Of a stretch of DNA of 5,367 bases, positions 1 to 5,242 are shown one piece after another; position 1 is the first letter of the stretch; the number at the start of each line of letters is the position of its first letter. The translations under genes were made by a program, and so were the position numbers. The stretch spans positions 1 to 5,367 of the forward strand of contig JAEXRW010000021.1 in assembly GCA_023454175.1 (NCBI GenBank), read 5' to 3'. This stretch comes from Bacillota bacterium (GTDB taxonomy: Bacteria; Bacillota; Clostridia; Christensenellales; JAEXRW01). The notes under the pieces were generated by a model. That model had not been told where the DNA came from. It did no database searches and worked only from the letters and a program-made list of their open reading frames with translations.

Positions 1-1
1 T

Positions 2-119
<118 letters not shown>

Positions 120-136
120 TCCAATATACCAAAACG

Positions 137-175
137 GTCCCGAACGCTTTTATCGTTCGGGACTGCTTATTTTAG
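137..175 (+). terminator. Intrinsic terminator of the rRNA operon
   Basis: A perfect 10-bp stem (GTCCCGAACG at 137-146 with CGTTCGGGAC at 154-163) encloses a 7-nt loop and is followed by a T-rich tail (TGCTTATTTTAG, 164-175). It begins 18 nt after the 5S gene, the usual place for an rRNA operon terminator. The tail is interrupted, so termination may be partial. Confidence 0.85.
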
Positions 176-180
176 TAGTT

Positions 181-224
181 CTAGGGGGGACAGCGTGCGC
201 TAGCGCGCCCGCTGTCCCCCCTAG
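181..224. repeat. 44-nt near-perfect palindrome with CTAG ends
   Basis: The arms CTAGGGGGGACAGCG (181-195) and CGCTGTCCCCCCTAG (210-224) are perfect 15-bp inverted repeats. Inside, after a single T/C mismatch, GCGC (197-200) pairs with GCGC (205-208) around a TAGC tetraloop. The tetranucleotide CTAG, usually rare in bacterial DNA, occurs at both ends and in the middle (181, 200, 221). No T-tract follows, so it is not an ordinary intrinsic terminator. The left arm could alternatively pair with CCCCCTAG at 263-270. Possible roles are an RNA processing stem, a protein-bound palindrome or a remnant of a small mobile element; the sequence does not decide. Confidence 0.85.
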
Positions 225-234
225 ATACCTCGCT

Positions 235-249
235 GCACCTTACAGGTGC
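235..249 (+). repeat. Short perfect hairpin
   Basis: GCACCT (235-240) and AGGTGC (244-249) form a 6-bp perfect stem with a TAC loop. It lies between the 44-nt palindrome and the copy of CCCCCTAG at 263-270, so it would sit inside any long-range pairing of 181-188 with 263-270. Confidence 0.5.
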
Positions 250-295
250 GGCCGCTCGGATACCCCCTAGCCTTTAAGGTATGCCTCGCATCGCA

Positions 296-433
296 CATGT
301 CGCTGCTCGGCATGATTATAAATAAAAATCGTAAAGAAGGCCCCGTTTAGACGTACACGCCGCCAGAACGGACTTATTTTATTTGGTTAGCCAGATCAAA
401 ACGAATATTCGGTAGTACGATTGATGCATTAGT
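296..433 (+). repeat. Structured intergenic repeat, copy A
   Basis: First of two tandem copies of a roughly 140-nt unit with a period of 166-170 nt. In order it contains hairpin 1 (CATGTCG at 296-302 with CGGCATG at 308-314, including one G-U pair, loop CTGCT), an A/T-rich linker, and a conserved core. The core holds ACGTACACGCCGC at 351-363 and CAGAACGGACTTATTTTATT at 364-383. TTAGCCA (387-393) follows, then GGTAGTACGATTGAT (411-425). The 5' arm of hairpin 2 is degenerate here (about eight pairs close to the loop), unlike copy B. The strand is assigned from the downstream T-rich tail and is an inference. Confidence 0.8.
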
Positions 434-463
434 GAAGATTACCTTGTAATTATTTGTAATGCT

Positions 464-605
464 CATGCCGCTACTCGGCATGTTTATTAAATTTAAAAAG
501 CAATAAGTCTGTTCTGACGTACACGCCGCCAGAAACGGACTTATTTTATTTGGCTAGCCAAGTCAAGCGAATCATCTTAGGGTAGTACGATTGATAGCAT
601 TGGAG
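464..605 (+). repeat. Structured intergenic repeat, copy B
   Basis: Second copy. Hairpin 1 is CATGCCG (464-470) with CGGCATG (476-482), loop CTACT. Hairpin 2 is long: AATAAGTCTGTTCTG (502-516) pairs with 530-545, giving 15 pairs with one G-U and one bulged A, around the conserved 13-nt loop ACGTACACGCCGC (517-529). It is followed by TTATTTGG, which makes it terminator-like. TGGCTAGCCA (551-560) is a perfect 10-bp palindrome, and GGTAGTACGATTGAT recurs at 581-595. Loop sequences and the 3' block are more conserved between the copies than the linkers. It could be a non-coding RNA, tandem attenuator-like elements or a dispersed intergenic repeat. Confidence 0.8.
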
Positions 606-646
606 ATGACAATACGGCGATACCAGATACATGAACTGATCCTTAC

Positions 647-675
647 TTGAACAGAGAGGATGGACAATGTATCAT
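647..675 (+). promoter_or_regulatory. Putative sigma-A promoter of the acetyltransferase gene
   Basis: A TTGAAC -35 element (647-652) and a TATCAT -10 element (670-675) are separated by exactly 17 bp. Matches to consensus are four of six and five of six. It lies downstream of the repeats and would give a leader of about 60 nt before the ATG at 741. Confidence 0.5.
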
Positions 676-740
676 CTGATTGAGATTTGAAGGAATGAAG
701 GCAAGTACACAAGACAAATAGTACGAAAGGATAAGAAGAT

Positions 741-1181
741 ATGACGGCGGTAAGAGACATCAAACAGGACGACCTGGCAGGCTGCGCGGCGCTGTACGTG
801 AAGGTATTCAACGGCGAACCGTGGAACGACAAATGGACGGAGGAAACAGCATTCAACCGGCTGGCGGACATCGCGAACACGCCGGGGTTCATCGGACTTG
901 TGATCGAGGACGAAGGCGAGTCCATAGGCGCCGTATTCGGGTGCATGGAACAGTGGTACGAGGGGAAGGAGTACAGCCTGCGGGAGATATTCATCAAAAC
1001 GGAGAGGCAGAGCAGGGGTATCGGTACGAAGCTGATGAAGGAGTTGGAGGCAAGGATCAGGGAAGAAGGCGGCGCGAATATCGTCCTTTTCACATCCCGG
1101 GAGACGCCGGCGTACCGGTTTTACCTCAAAGAAGGATTCCACGAGCTGGGGAGCATGACGATGCTGGCAAAGAACCTGTAA
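741..1181 (+). CDS. GNAT family N-acetyltransferase
   Basis: A 146-aa single-domain protein expected to transfer the acetyl group of acetyl-CoA to an amine substrate in the cytoplasm. The acetyl-CoA pyrophosphate-binding motif A is clear at residues 90-95 (QSRGIG, the Q-x-x-G-x-G pattern), preceded by the beta-4 strand REIFI (81-85). Near the C-terminus, YRFYLKEGF (125-133) is the usual GNAT motif B; Tyr128 is the candidate general acid. The N-terminal part, with PWNDKW at 27-32, resembles small clostridial acetyltransferases annotated as aminoglycoside 6'-acetyltransferase-like, but the substrate cannot be inferred. The ATG start has a GAAAGGA ribosome binding site at 725-731, 9 nt upstream. 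The gene appears monocistronic: 132 nt separate it from the next gene, and no clear terminator follows. Confidence 0.93.
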   Translation: MTAVRDIKQDDLAGCAALYVKVFNGEPWNDKWTEETAFNRLADIANTPGFIGLVIEDEGESIGAVFGCMEQWYEGKEYSLREIFIKTERQSRGIGTKLMKELEARIREEGGANIVLFTSRETPAYRFYLKEGFHELGSMTMLAKNL

Positions 1182-1225
1182 AACAGCATTCGCAAATCGC
1201 ATATAATATCGAAATATATATCTTT

Positions 1226-1253
1226 TTGCCAAACAGAAGGCTATACTTATAGG
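1226..1253 (+). promoter_or_regulatory. Possible promoter of the phosphatase gene
   Basis: TTGCCA (1226-1231) and TATAGG (1248-1253) are separated by 16 bp, each matching four of six consensus bases. An isolated TATAAT at 1202-1207 has no -35 partner, and CATAAT at 1254-1259 is another -10-like option. The short inverted repeat CTATA-CT-TATAG (1241-1252) overlaps the element and could be an operator. This is one of several readings of an AT-rich gap. Confidence 0.3.
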
Positions 1254-1299
1254 CATAATATTCACAGAATCATAGTTCAGACCAATTGAGGAACAGCAG

Positions 1300-1317
1300 A
1301 TGCGGGGTATGGTTTGA
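1300..1317 (+). other. Possible five-codon leader peptide overlapping the phosphatase start
   Basis: The strongest ribosome binding site upstream of the phosphatase, GAGGA at 1288-1292, lies 7 nt before an ATG at 1300. That ATG opens the short frame MRGMV, which stops at TGA 1315-1317. The TGA shares bases with the TTG start of the phosphatase (TTGA at 1314-1317), an arrangement typical of translational coupling. Whether the peptide is made is unknown; it may simply reflect chance spacing. Confidence 0.3.
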
Positions 1318-2804
1318 AAACGAACAGATTTGAAATCTACAGCAACATCATCGACAATGCAAAAGATATCATCCTCATCATGACGGCGGACGGCAGGATC
1401 GTGGAAGCCAACAGGGAGGCAGTCAAAACATACGGGTACACATACGATGAACTCACGCAAATGGGTATTTTCCAACTGCGGGATCCACGCAGGCTGGAAC
1501 TCGCCCAAAAGCAATTTAGCCTGGCCAAAGCAGAGGGCATCGAATTTGAGGCCATGCACTATAAAAAGGACGGCTCCGCTTTCCCGGTCGAAGTCAAATC
1601 CATTGGCGTGCAAGATCATGAAAGCAACGAGTATGTCGTGAGCATCATACGGGACATCACAAACAGGCGGAAAAGGGAGGAGGAGATCATCCGCCTGGCT
1701 TCCATCGTGGAATCCTCCCATGACGCGATCCTGGGGACTACCGCGGATGGGATCATCAACAGCTGGAACCAGGGCGCCGAGCGTCTATATGGCTATCAGA
1801 AACCCGAAATCCTCGGCAAGCCACTATCCATCCTGATCCCCGCAGAAAGCAATGACAAGATGTACAGCATCATCGGAAGGGCCAAAAACCAGAAAGGAAT
1901 GAACCATTACACCACCATCCGGCAGACCAAGGATGGGCGCAAGGTGGAAGTCTACATATCCATATCACCCATCCATGACATGGAAGGCACTTTTGCAGGC
2001 GTATCCGCCATCGTACGGGACCTGACGGAACAGAACATATTGAACAAAAAGATCAAGGAATACGAGGACCGCTGGCAGCTGGCGAACGAACTCGTGACCG
2101 CGAACGCCTTCCAAACCTCCCTGATGTCCGCCATCAAGAGCAATGACGCGGCGGTCATCTACGGGAAATTCATCCCCTGCAGCGCGGTGGGGGGCGACAT
2201 GTACGACTGCGTGATGGCAGGGGAATCACTTTGGTTCATCATCGCCGACGCCGTGGGTCACGGCCTGGTATCCGCAATGGTGTCCATCATGGTGAAGGGC
2301 GCATTCAACAACCTGATCGAGACATGCAGGTATCCCAACGAATTACTGGAAAAGCTGAACGCCATGCTGATGGAAGTAACAGGCGGATATGAAAAGCAGC
2401 TGGTCTCGGCTTTCGCGGGGGTGGTCCGGAACGGCACGCTGTACTACTCCAATGCCGGACATCCCTATCCCATCCTCATCGACAGCAGTAATGAGAATGT
2501 AAGTGTACTGGAGCAAAACGGGTTCCTTCTGTCCATGCAGGAGGATGCGAAATACGAGGTGGGGCAGACGGGCATCCACCCCGGCGACATGATTCTGCTG
2601 TATACAGACGGCCTCTTCAACCCGAAAGTGAACGATCACACGACATTTTGGGATACCATGGGCGGTATAACAGCACAGAAAATGGACCTGGCAAAGGCTG
2701 ACCCGCGCTCCTTCCTGGAAGAACTGACGAGCGCCATCCAGAACCTGAACGGCAGTGACTTCGAGGACGACGTGGGGATCATGCTGATCAAGATGCGGAA
2801 ATAA
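1314..2804 (+). CDS. PAS-PAS-SpoIIE (RsbU-type PP2C) serine phosphatase
   Basis: A 496-aa sensor phosphatase without membrane segments, so probably cytoplasmic. PAS domain 1 spans about residues 7-117 and ends in the PAC-type IIRDITNRR. PAS domain 2 spans about 126-238, ending in IVRDLTEQ. A charged helical linker (about 236-262) leads to a SpoIIE/RsbU phosphatase domain (about 270-495). Metal-binding and catalytic signatures are intact: GGDMYD (293-298), ADAVGHG (311-317), NAGHP (380-384), TDG (431-433) and DD (485-486). The Glu common after TDG is Asn436, and Gly488 replaces the usual Thr after DD. The family dephosphorylates STAS anti-anti-sigma factors; no partner is encoded nearby, so the target is unknown. 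The start is TTG: upstream in frame there is only a stop at 1287, and the next Met (residue 23) would cut PAS 1. GGGG at 1304-1307 is a weak ribosome site. Confidence 0.93.
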   Translation: MKTNRFEIYSNIIDNAKDIILIMTADGRIVEANREAVKTYGYTYDELTQMGIFQLRDPRRLELAQKQFSLAKAEGIEFEAMHYKKDGSAFPVEVKSIGVQDHESNEYVVSIIRDITNRRKREEEIIRLASIVESSHDAILGTTADGIINSWNQGAERLYGYQKPEILGKPLSILIPAESNDKMYSIIGRAKNQKGMNHYTTIRQTKDGRKVEVYISISPIHDMEGTFAGVSAIVRDLTEQNILNKKIKEYEDRWQLANELVTANAFQTSLMSAIKSNDAAVIYGKFIPCSAVGGDMYDCVMAGESLWFIIADAVGHGLVSAMVSIMVKGAFNNLIETCRYPNELLEKLNAMLMEVTGGYEKQLVSAFAGVVRNGTLYYSNAGHPYPILIDSSNENVSVLEQNGFLLSMQEDAKYEVGQTGIHPGDMILLYTDGLFNPKVNDHTTFWDTMGGITAQKMDLAKADPRSFLEELTSAIQNLNGSDFEDDVGIMLIKMRK

Positions 2805-2805
2805 G

Positions 2806-2838
2806 AAGCAGCTTCCGAATGAGTCCGAAGCTGCTTTT
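2806..2838. terminator. Bidirectional intrinsic terminator
   Basis: AAGCAGCTTC (2806-2815) pairs with GAAGCTGCTT (2827-2836) in a 10-bp perfect stem with an 11-nt loop, starting two bases after the phosphatase stop codon. On the + strand the T-run is TTTT (2835-2838). On the - strand the stem is followed by TTCTTATTT, so it can also end transcripts coming from the convergent - strand genes. Confidence 0.85.
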
Positions 2839-2979
2839 GCATTCAAGTGTTGCTTTGCTTTACCCGGTGATACGTACTCCATCCATAGACGCAGCGCTGA
2901 TCGTTCACTGGATCATTACTGAGCGCTCACCACATGGCAGTATCCCGGTAACGATAACACGCCTGGAGCGTTGCCGCTA

Positions 2980-3318
2980 TCACAATTGATACTGTGCTAG
3001 CGCATCGGCGACATCCCGCGTAAAGCGGCTGCCGGCACCCCAGTCAAAATTCCACAGCGCGCCCTGGCCTCCGCCCGAGCCCGCGGCATGGACGTGGGTG
3101 AAACCCTTGAGGTTTTCGATGGTGACGGAGAGGGAGGCGCGGCTGCTATTGCGCATGAAATACTTGTCAAATACGAGAGTGACGCAGGTGACACCATTCC
3201 CGTCAGCCGTATAGCTATCCACCAATTCGGCGCTGAGGCTGCCCTGCGTTACGGCAGAGGTGACGATATCCGCCGCCTGGTGCGGGGAAAGGCTAACATT
3301 CATATCTATATTATCCAT
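2980..3318 (-). CDS. Small hypothetical protein, DUF6054-like
   Basis: A 112-aa soluble protein with no signal peptide or membrane segment. The pattern is a short N-terminal helix (HQAADIVTSAVTQG), beta-rich stretches (ELVDSY, VTCVTLVFDKYF, ASLSVTIENL), then a glycine-rich turn (AAGSGGGQGALWNFDWG) and a C-terminal helix ending ADALAQYQL. This layout resembles DUF6054, a family of unknown function in Clostridia; the assignment is from memory of the pattern and is moderate. Two ATGs lie near the start. AAGGAGG (complement of 3326-3332) is only 1 nt from the upstream ATG (3324) but 7 nt from the ATG at 3318, so the latter is chosen. It lies 91 nt after the membrane protein gene on the same strand, and co-transcription is possible. 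It converges on the phosphatase gene. Confidence 0.8.
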   Translation of the reverse strand: MDNIDMNVSLSPHQAADIVTSAVTQGSLSAELVDSYTADGNGVTCVTLVFDKYFMRNSSRASLSVTIENLKGFTHVHAAGSGGGQGALWNFDWGAGSRFTRDVADALAQYQL

Positions 3319-3325
3319 GTGCATA

Positions 3326-3332
3326 CCTCCTT
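3326..3332 (-). promoter_or_regulatory. Ribosome binding site that fixes the start of the DUF6054-like gene
   Basis: The - strand reads AAGGAGG, a near-perfect Shine-Dalgarno sequence. Spacing is 1 nt to the ATG at 3324 and 7 nt to the ATG at 3318, so the second ATG is the functional start. Confidence 0.85.
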
Positions 3333-3409
3333 TTTATATTAACAACCTATCACAATTCAACGCGGTATAGGGATATCCCCGCACCCGGTTCAACTCAATT
3401 GCCAGCCAA

Positions 3410-4186
3410 TCAAAAAGCACCGATGACGAGCGTCAAAAGAATGGATACGACCAGGAGCGCGATGCTGGAAACGGCGCCGATACGGAGCGTACGGTTGGAC
3501 GGCAAAACAGCGGACAGCACGGGACGGTAGCCGCCGGTATGGACGCAACGCCTCCGGATCATGAAGCCCGCCGTAAAGCCCCAGGAGAGGAATAAGCGCT
3601 GGAAGGCATACTCCAGGGCCAGCACACCGAAGAAAACGAGGGGGAGCGATCCGAACGTGATGAACGGGATCGTCAGGGACTGGGCGAGCACGCCATGCCC
3701 TCCTGAAAGGGCGGAAGCCGAAACCATGATGATGACGGTATAGAGGATAAAGGGCAGTAAGGCAGCCACGAGGCCTGCGAGGGCGAAAAGGACATAGCGG
3801 ACGGCTGCCTCCATGAACGCCTCGCGCGAATGGACGATACGGTCGGCATCCTCCATGGGCAGGACGGTGGCGGGGAGGTGGGGCGTGCCGCCGAGCGCAT
3901 ACTCCCGATCCCGCAGGGACAGGAGCCAGGCATAGGAAGACTGGTCGAGGCGGTTGGAACCCACCTGCGCAAAGCCGCAAAGCGCTCCGGAAGAAGCAGC
4001 TTCGATATCATACACCACGCCAAGATGCAGCTCAGCGACAGAGGAGGCGCGGGCAGTGAAACAGAACAATTCCGGCCGGGGAGAGGACAGGGTCTCCGCC
4101 GCGGCGAAGTACAATTCGTACAGGAAGGACCATCTCCTGCGGCGGATGGAAAAAAGCAGCATATTTTCGTAGAGGAAAGCCTTCAT
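3410..4186 (-). CDS. Membrane protein of unknown family
   Basis: A 258-aa protein I do not recognise. The first 125 or so residues are probably soluble and begin with a basic stretch (SIRRRRW at 13-19). Three hydrophobic segments follow, at about 129-156, 171-195 and 236-257, the last reaching the C-terminus (LLVVSILLTLVIGAF). A basic loop with RRR near 211-213 lies between segments 2 and 3. No catalytic motif stands out. The frame could extend to a TTG at 4201, but no ribosome binding site precedes it. The ATG at 4186 has a G-rich GGGGG (complement of 4191-4195) 4 nt upstream, a poor but better site, so it is preferred. The long frame, the clear membrane profile and the upstream -10 element support a real gene. 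It may form a transcription unit with the DUF6054-like gene downstream. Confidence 0.75.
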   Translation of the reverse strand: MKAFLYENMLLFSIRRRRWSFLYELYFAAAETLSSPRPELFCFTARASSVAELHLGVVYDIEAASSGALCGFAQVGSNRLDQSSYAWLLSLRDREYALGGTPHLPATVLPMEDADRIVHSREAFMEAAVRYVLFALAGLVAALLPFILYTVIIMVSASALSGGHGVLAQSLTIPFITFGSLPLVFFGVLALEYAFQRLFLSWGFTAGFMIRRRCVHTGGYRPVLSAVLPSNRTLRIGAVSSIALLVVSILLTLVIGAF

Positions 4187-4226
4187 ACAGCCCCCAAACA
4201 AGTTTGTTGGATTAATATACCATAAT

Positions 4227-4254
4227 ATTATACGCCAAAAGCCGGAGAGGTAAA
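4227..4254 (-). promoter_or_regulatory. Putative promoter of the membrane protein gene
   Basis: On the - strand, a perfect TATAAT (complement of 4227-4232) lies 16 bp downstream of TTTACC (complement of 4249-4254), which matches four of six -35 consensus bases. Transcription would begin near 4220, giving a leader of about 34 nt before the ATG at 4186. Confidence 0.5.
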
Positions 4255-4489
4255 ATAGGATAATTGATAATTAGGGGACTACACTTGCAAGGATCACCCC
4301 TCAGCCGGCCCCAATCCTATCAGCAGGATGAGTACCAACACAGGCATAAATTGGCGTAATACTCCACCAGGATGCAATCATTACAGGATAGCCTGCTCAA
4401 ATGCTACGTAGAAGTATCTGGTGAATATGTTAAATATGCCACACCACTCCCGGTAAAATGTGACCAAATATTATGTGAAACCCATCGTT

Positions 4490-4520
4490 TTGATTGGATG
4501 GTTACTAATATGTGTATAAA
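4490..4520 (+). promoter_or_regulatory. Possible promoter of the 212-aa hypothetical gene
   Basis: TTGATT (4490-4495) resembles a -35 element, and TATAAA (4515-4520) a -10 element directly preceded by TG. The 19-bp spacing is longer than usual. GATAAT at 4546-4551 is an alternative -10 inside the dyad but has no -35 partner. Confidence 0.3.
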
Positions 4521-4542
4521 TATATACCAATAACAACCATAA

Positions 4543-4561
4543 TGTGATAATATATTTCACA
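4543..4561. promoter_or_regulatory. Dyad upstream of the hypothetical gene, possible operator
   Basis: TGTGA (4543-4547) and TCACA (4557-4561) form a 5-bp inverted repeat with a 9-nt AT-rich centre, 15 nt before the ribosome binding site of the next gene. It overlaps a -10-like GATAAT. The half-site TGTGA also occurs at 4459-4463 and 4474-4478. The spacing differs from the N6 centre of Crp sites, so a regulator cannot be named. Confidence 0.3.
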
Positions 4562-4588
4562 CAATCGGATGAAACAGGAGGGGTCAGG

Positions 4589-5227
4589 ATGGCTATTGAT
4601 CCGGTGGTCACTTCCCAGAACGGGCTGACGGGTACGGAAAGGATCGCATCCGACAAGGGCAAGGGCGGCACGCAGGGCGCGTCCATTTTTGACCTGACGG
4701 ACGCGGCGGTCTATGAAAAAGCCATACAAACCGAAAAAATCGCGGGCAGCAATAACGATGCAAAGCCCGGCTCACAAAACGACAGCGTGACGCTGAGCCA
4801 GCTCAGCATGCAGGCCCAGGACAAGTACAACGGCATGCTGATGCTGATCGAGAACCTTTTCAAAATGCAGGGCATGAAATACGGCGAGAGCAGGGGGCTG
4901 ACCTACGAACAGATCACGGAAAAGTATGACGGCAACCTGAAAAGCTTTTACTCCAACCTGAAGGTGGACGACGCCACACGGCTGAAGGCGCAGCAGGAGA
5001 TCGGCGAGGACGGATACTGGGGCGTGAAGCAGACCGCGCAGCGGGCGGTCGATTTCGCCATCGCGCTATCGGGCGGGGACACCTCCAAACTGGCCGTATT
5101 GAAAGAAGCCATCGAAAAGGGCTACAGCGAGGCGGAGAGGGCCTGGGGCGGGACACTGCCCGAGATCTGCAGGCAGACGAAGGAGGCTACACTCAAAGGG
5201 TTGGACGAATGGGCTCAAAATAATTAA
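4589..5227 (+). CDS. Hypothetical protein with a conserved-looking helical C-terminal region
   Basis: A 212-aa protein without signal peptide or membrane segment. The first 70 residues are polar and low in predicted structure (rich in Gly, Ser, Asp and Asn), like the N-termini of some flagellar or exported structural proteins. A helix follows at about 66-97, around LSMQAQDKYNGMLMLIENLF. The C-terminal region (about 138-209) contains YWGVKQTAQRAVDFAIALSG, then a helix ending AERAWGG, then GLDEWA. It recalls the DUF5610-like helical regions of clostridial hypothetical and flagella-associated proteins, but I cannot confirm this. The frame could open at 4544, but AGGAGG at 4576-4581 lies 7 nt before the ATG at 4589, which is therefore the start. 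The stop codon lies in the first of three heptamer repeats at the edge of an IS30 element, so the C-terminus may have been altered by the insertion. Confidence 0.85.
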   Translation: MAIDPVVTSQNGLTGTERIASDKGKGGTQGASIFDLTDAAVYEKAIQTEKIAGSNNDAKPGSQNDSVTLSQLSMQAQDKYNGMLMLIENLFKMQGMKYGESRGLTYEQITEKYDGNLKSFYSNLKVDDATRLKAQQEIGEDGYWGVKQTAQRAVDFAIALSGGDTSKLAVLKEAIEKGYSEAERAWGGTLPEICRQTKEATLKGLDEWAQNN

Positions 5228-5242
5228 GAATTAAGAATTAAG
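5222..5242. repeat. Three tandem copies of AATTAAG at the IS boundary
   Basis: The heptamer AATTAAG is repeated three times without change (5222-5228, 5229-5235, 5236-5242), followed by a partial AATT. The first copy contains the TAA stop codon of the 212-aa gene. It sits between that gene and the transposase end, so it may be target-site or IS-end-related sequence, or a slipped-strand expansion. Confidence 0.85.

Larger units (their letters stand above)
176..740. other. Long structured intergenic region without a protein gene
   Basis: About 560 nt between the rRNA terminator and the acetyltransferase gene. The only long open frame overlapping it on the + strand (73-270) begins inside the 5S gene and runs through hairpins, so it is not a gene. 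What it does hold is listed separately: a 44-nt palindrome, a small hairpin, two copies of a structured repeat and a putative promoter. ATACCT (225-230) is also complementary to AGGTAT (277-282), which could close a larger fold around the small hairpin. No tRNA cloverleaf is visible. Confidence 0.7.
4255..4588. other. AT-rich intergenic region with small unproven frames
   Basis: This stretch between divergent genes has no gene I can establish. One + strand frame runs from ATG 4372 to TAA 4531-4533 (53 codons, two Cys-rich spots, no ribosome binding site). A different frame overlaps it in part, ending at TAG 4409-4411, with an ATG at 4328. Base composition is more AT-rich than the neighbouring genes. 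Promoter-like sequences and a dyad near 4490-4561 are listed separately. Confidence 0.5.

Noticed and set aside
574..595. GGGTAGTACG in the repeats resembles the T-box sequence AGGGTGGNACCGCG.
   Set aside because: It matches only in part, there is no stem I or specifier loop, no aminoacyl-tRNA or amino-acid gene follows, and the usual antiterminator partner is missing.
667..690. Seven-codon frame (MYHLIEI) with a GAGAGGA site upstream, before the acetyltransferase gene.
   Set aside because: It overlaps the -10 element of the best promoter candidate, so it would not be transcribed in full from it; too short to support.
672..1721. 349-codon open frame on the - strand.
   Set aside because: It is a shadow spanning the acetyltransferase and phosphatase genes, both of which have clear domain motifs on the + strand; the - strand translation shows no recognisable family.
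2893..2927. Inverted AGCGCT pair with an inner TGATC/GATCA stem between the convergent genes.
   Set aside because: The inner and outer stems are separated by an unequal bulge, AGCGCT is self-complementary, and no T-tract follows on either strand; the clear terminator at 2806-2838 explains the region.
2975..3002. Hairpin CGCTA-N-CACA with TGTG-N-TAGCG over the stop codon of the DUF6054-like gene.
   Set aside because: Nine pairs with a mismatch and no T-tract on the - strand; too weak to call a terminator.
3390..3980. 196-codon frame on the - strand overlapping the membrane protein gene.
   Set aside because: It is rich in Arg, Pro and Cys, typical of an out-of-frame reading of GC-rich coding DNA; the alternative frame has coherent membrane segments.
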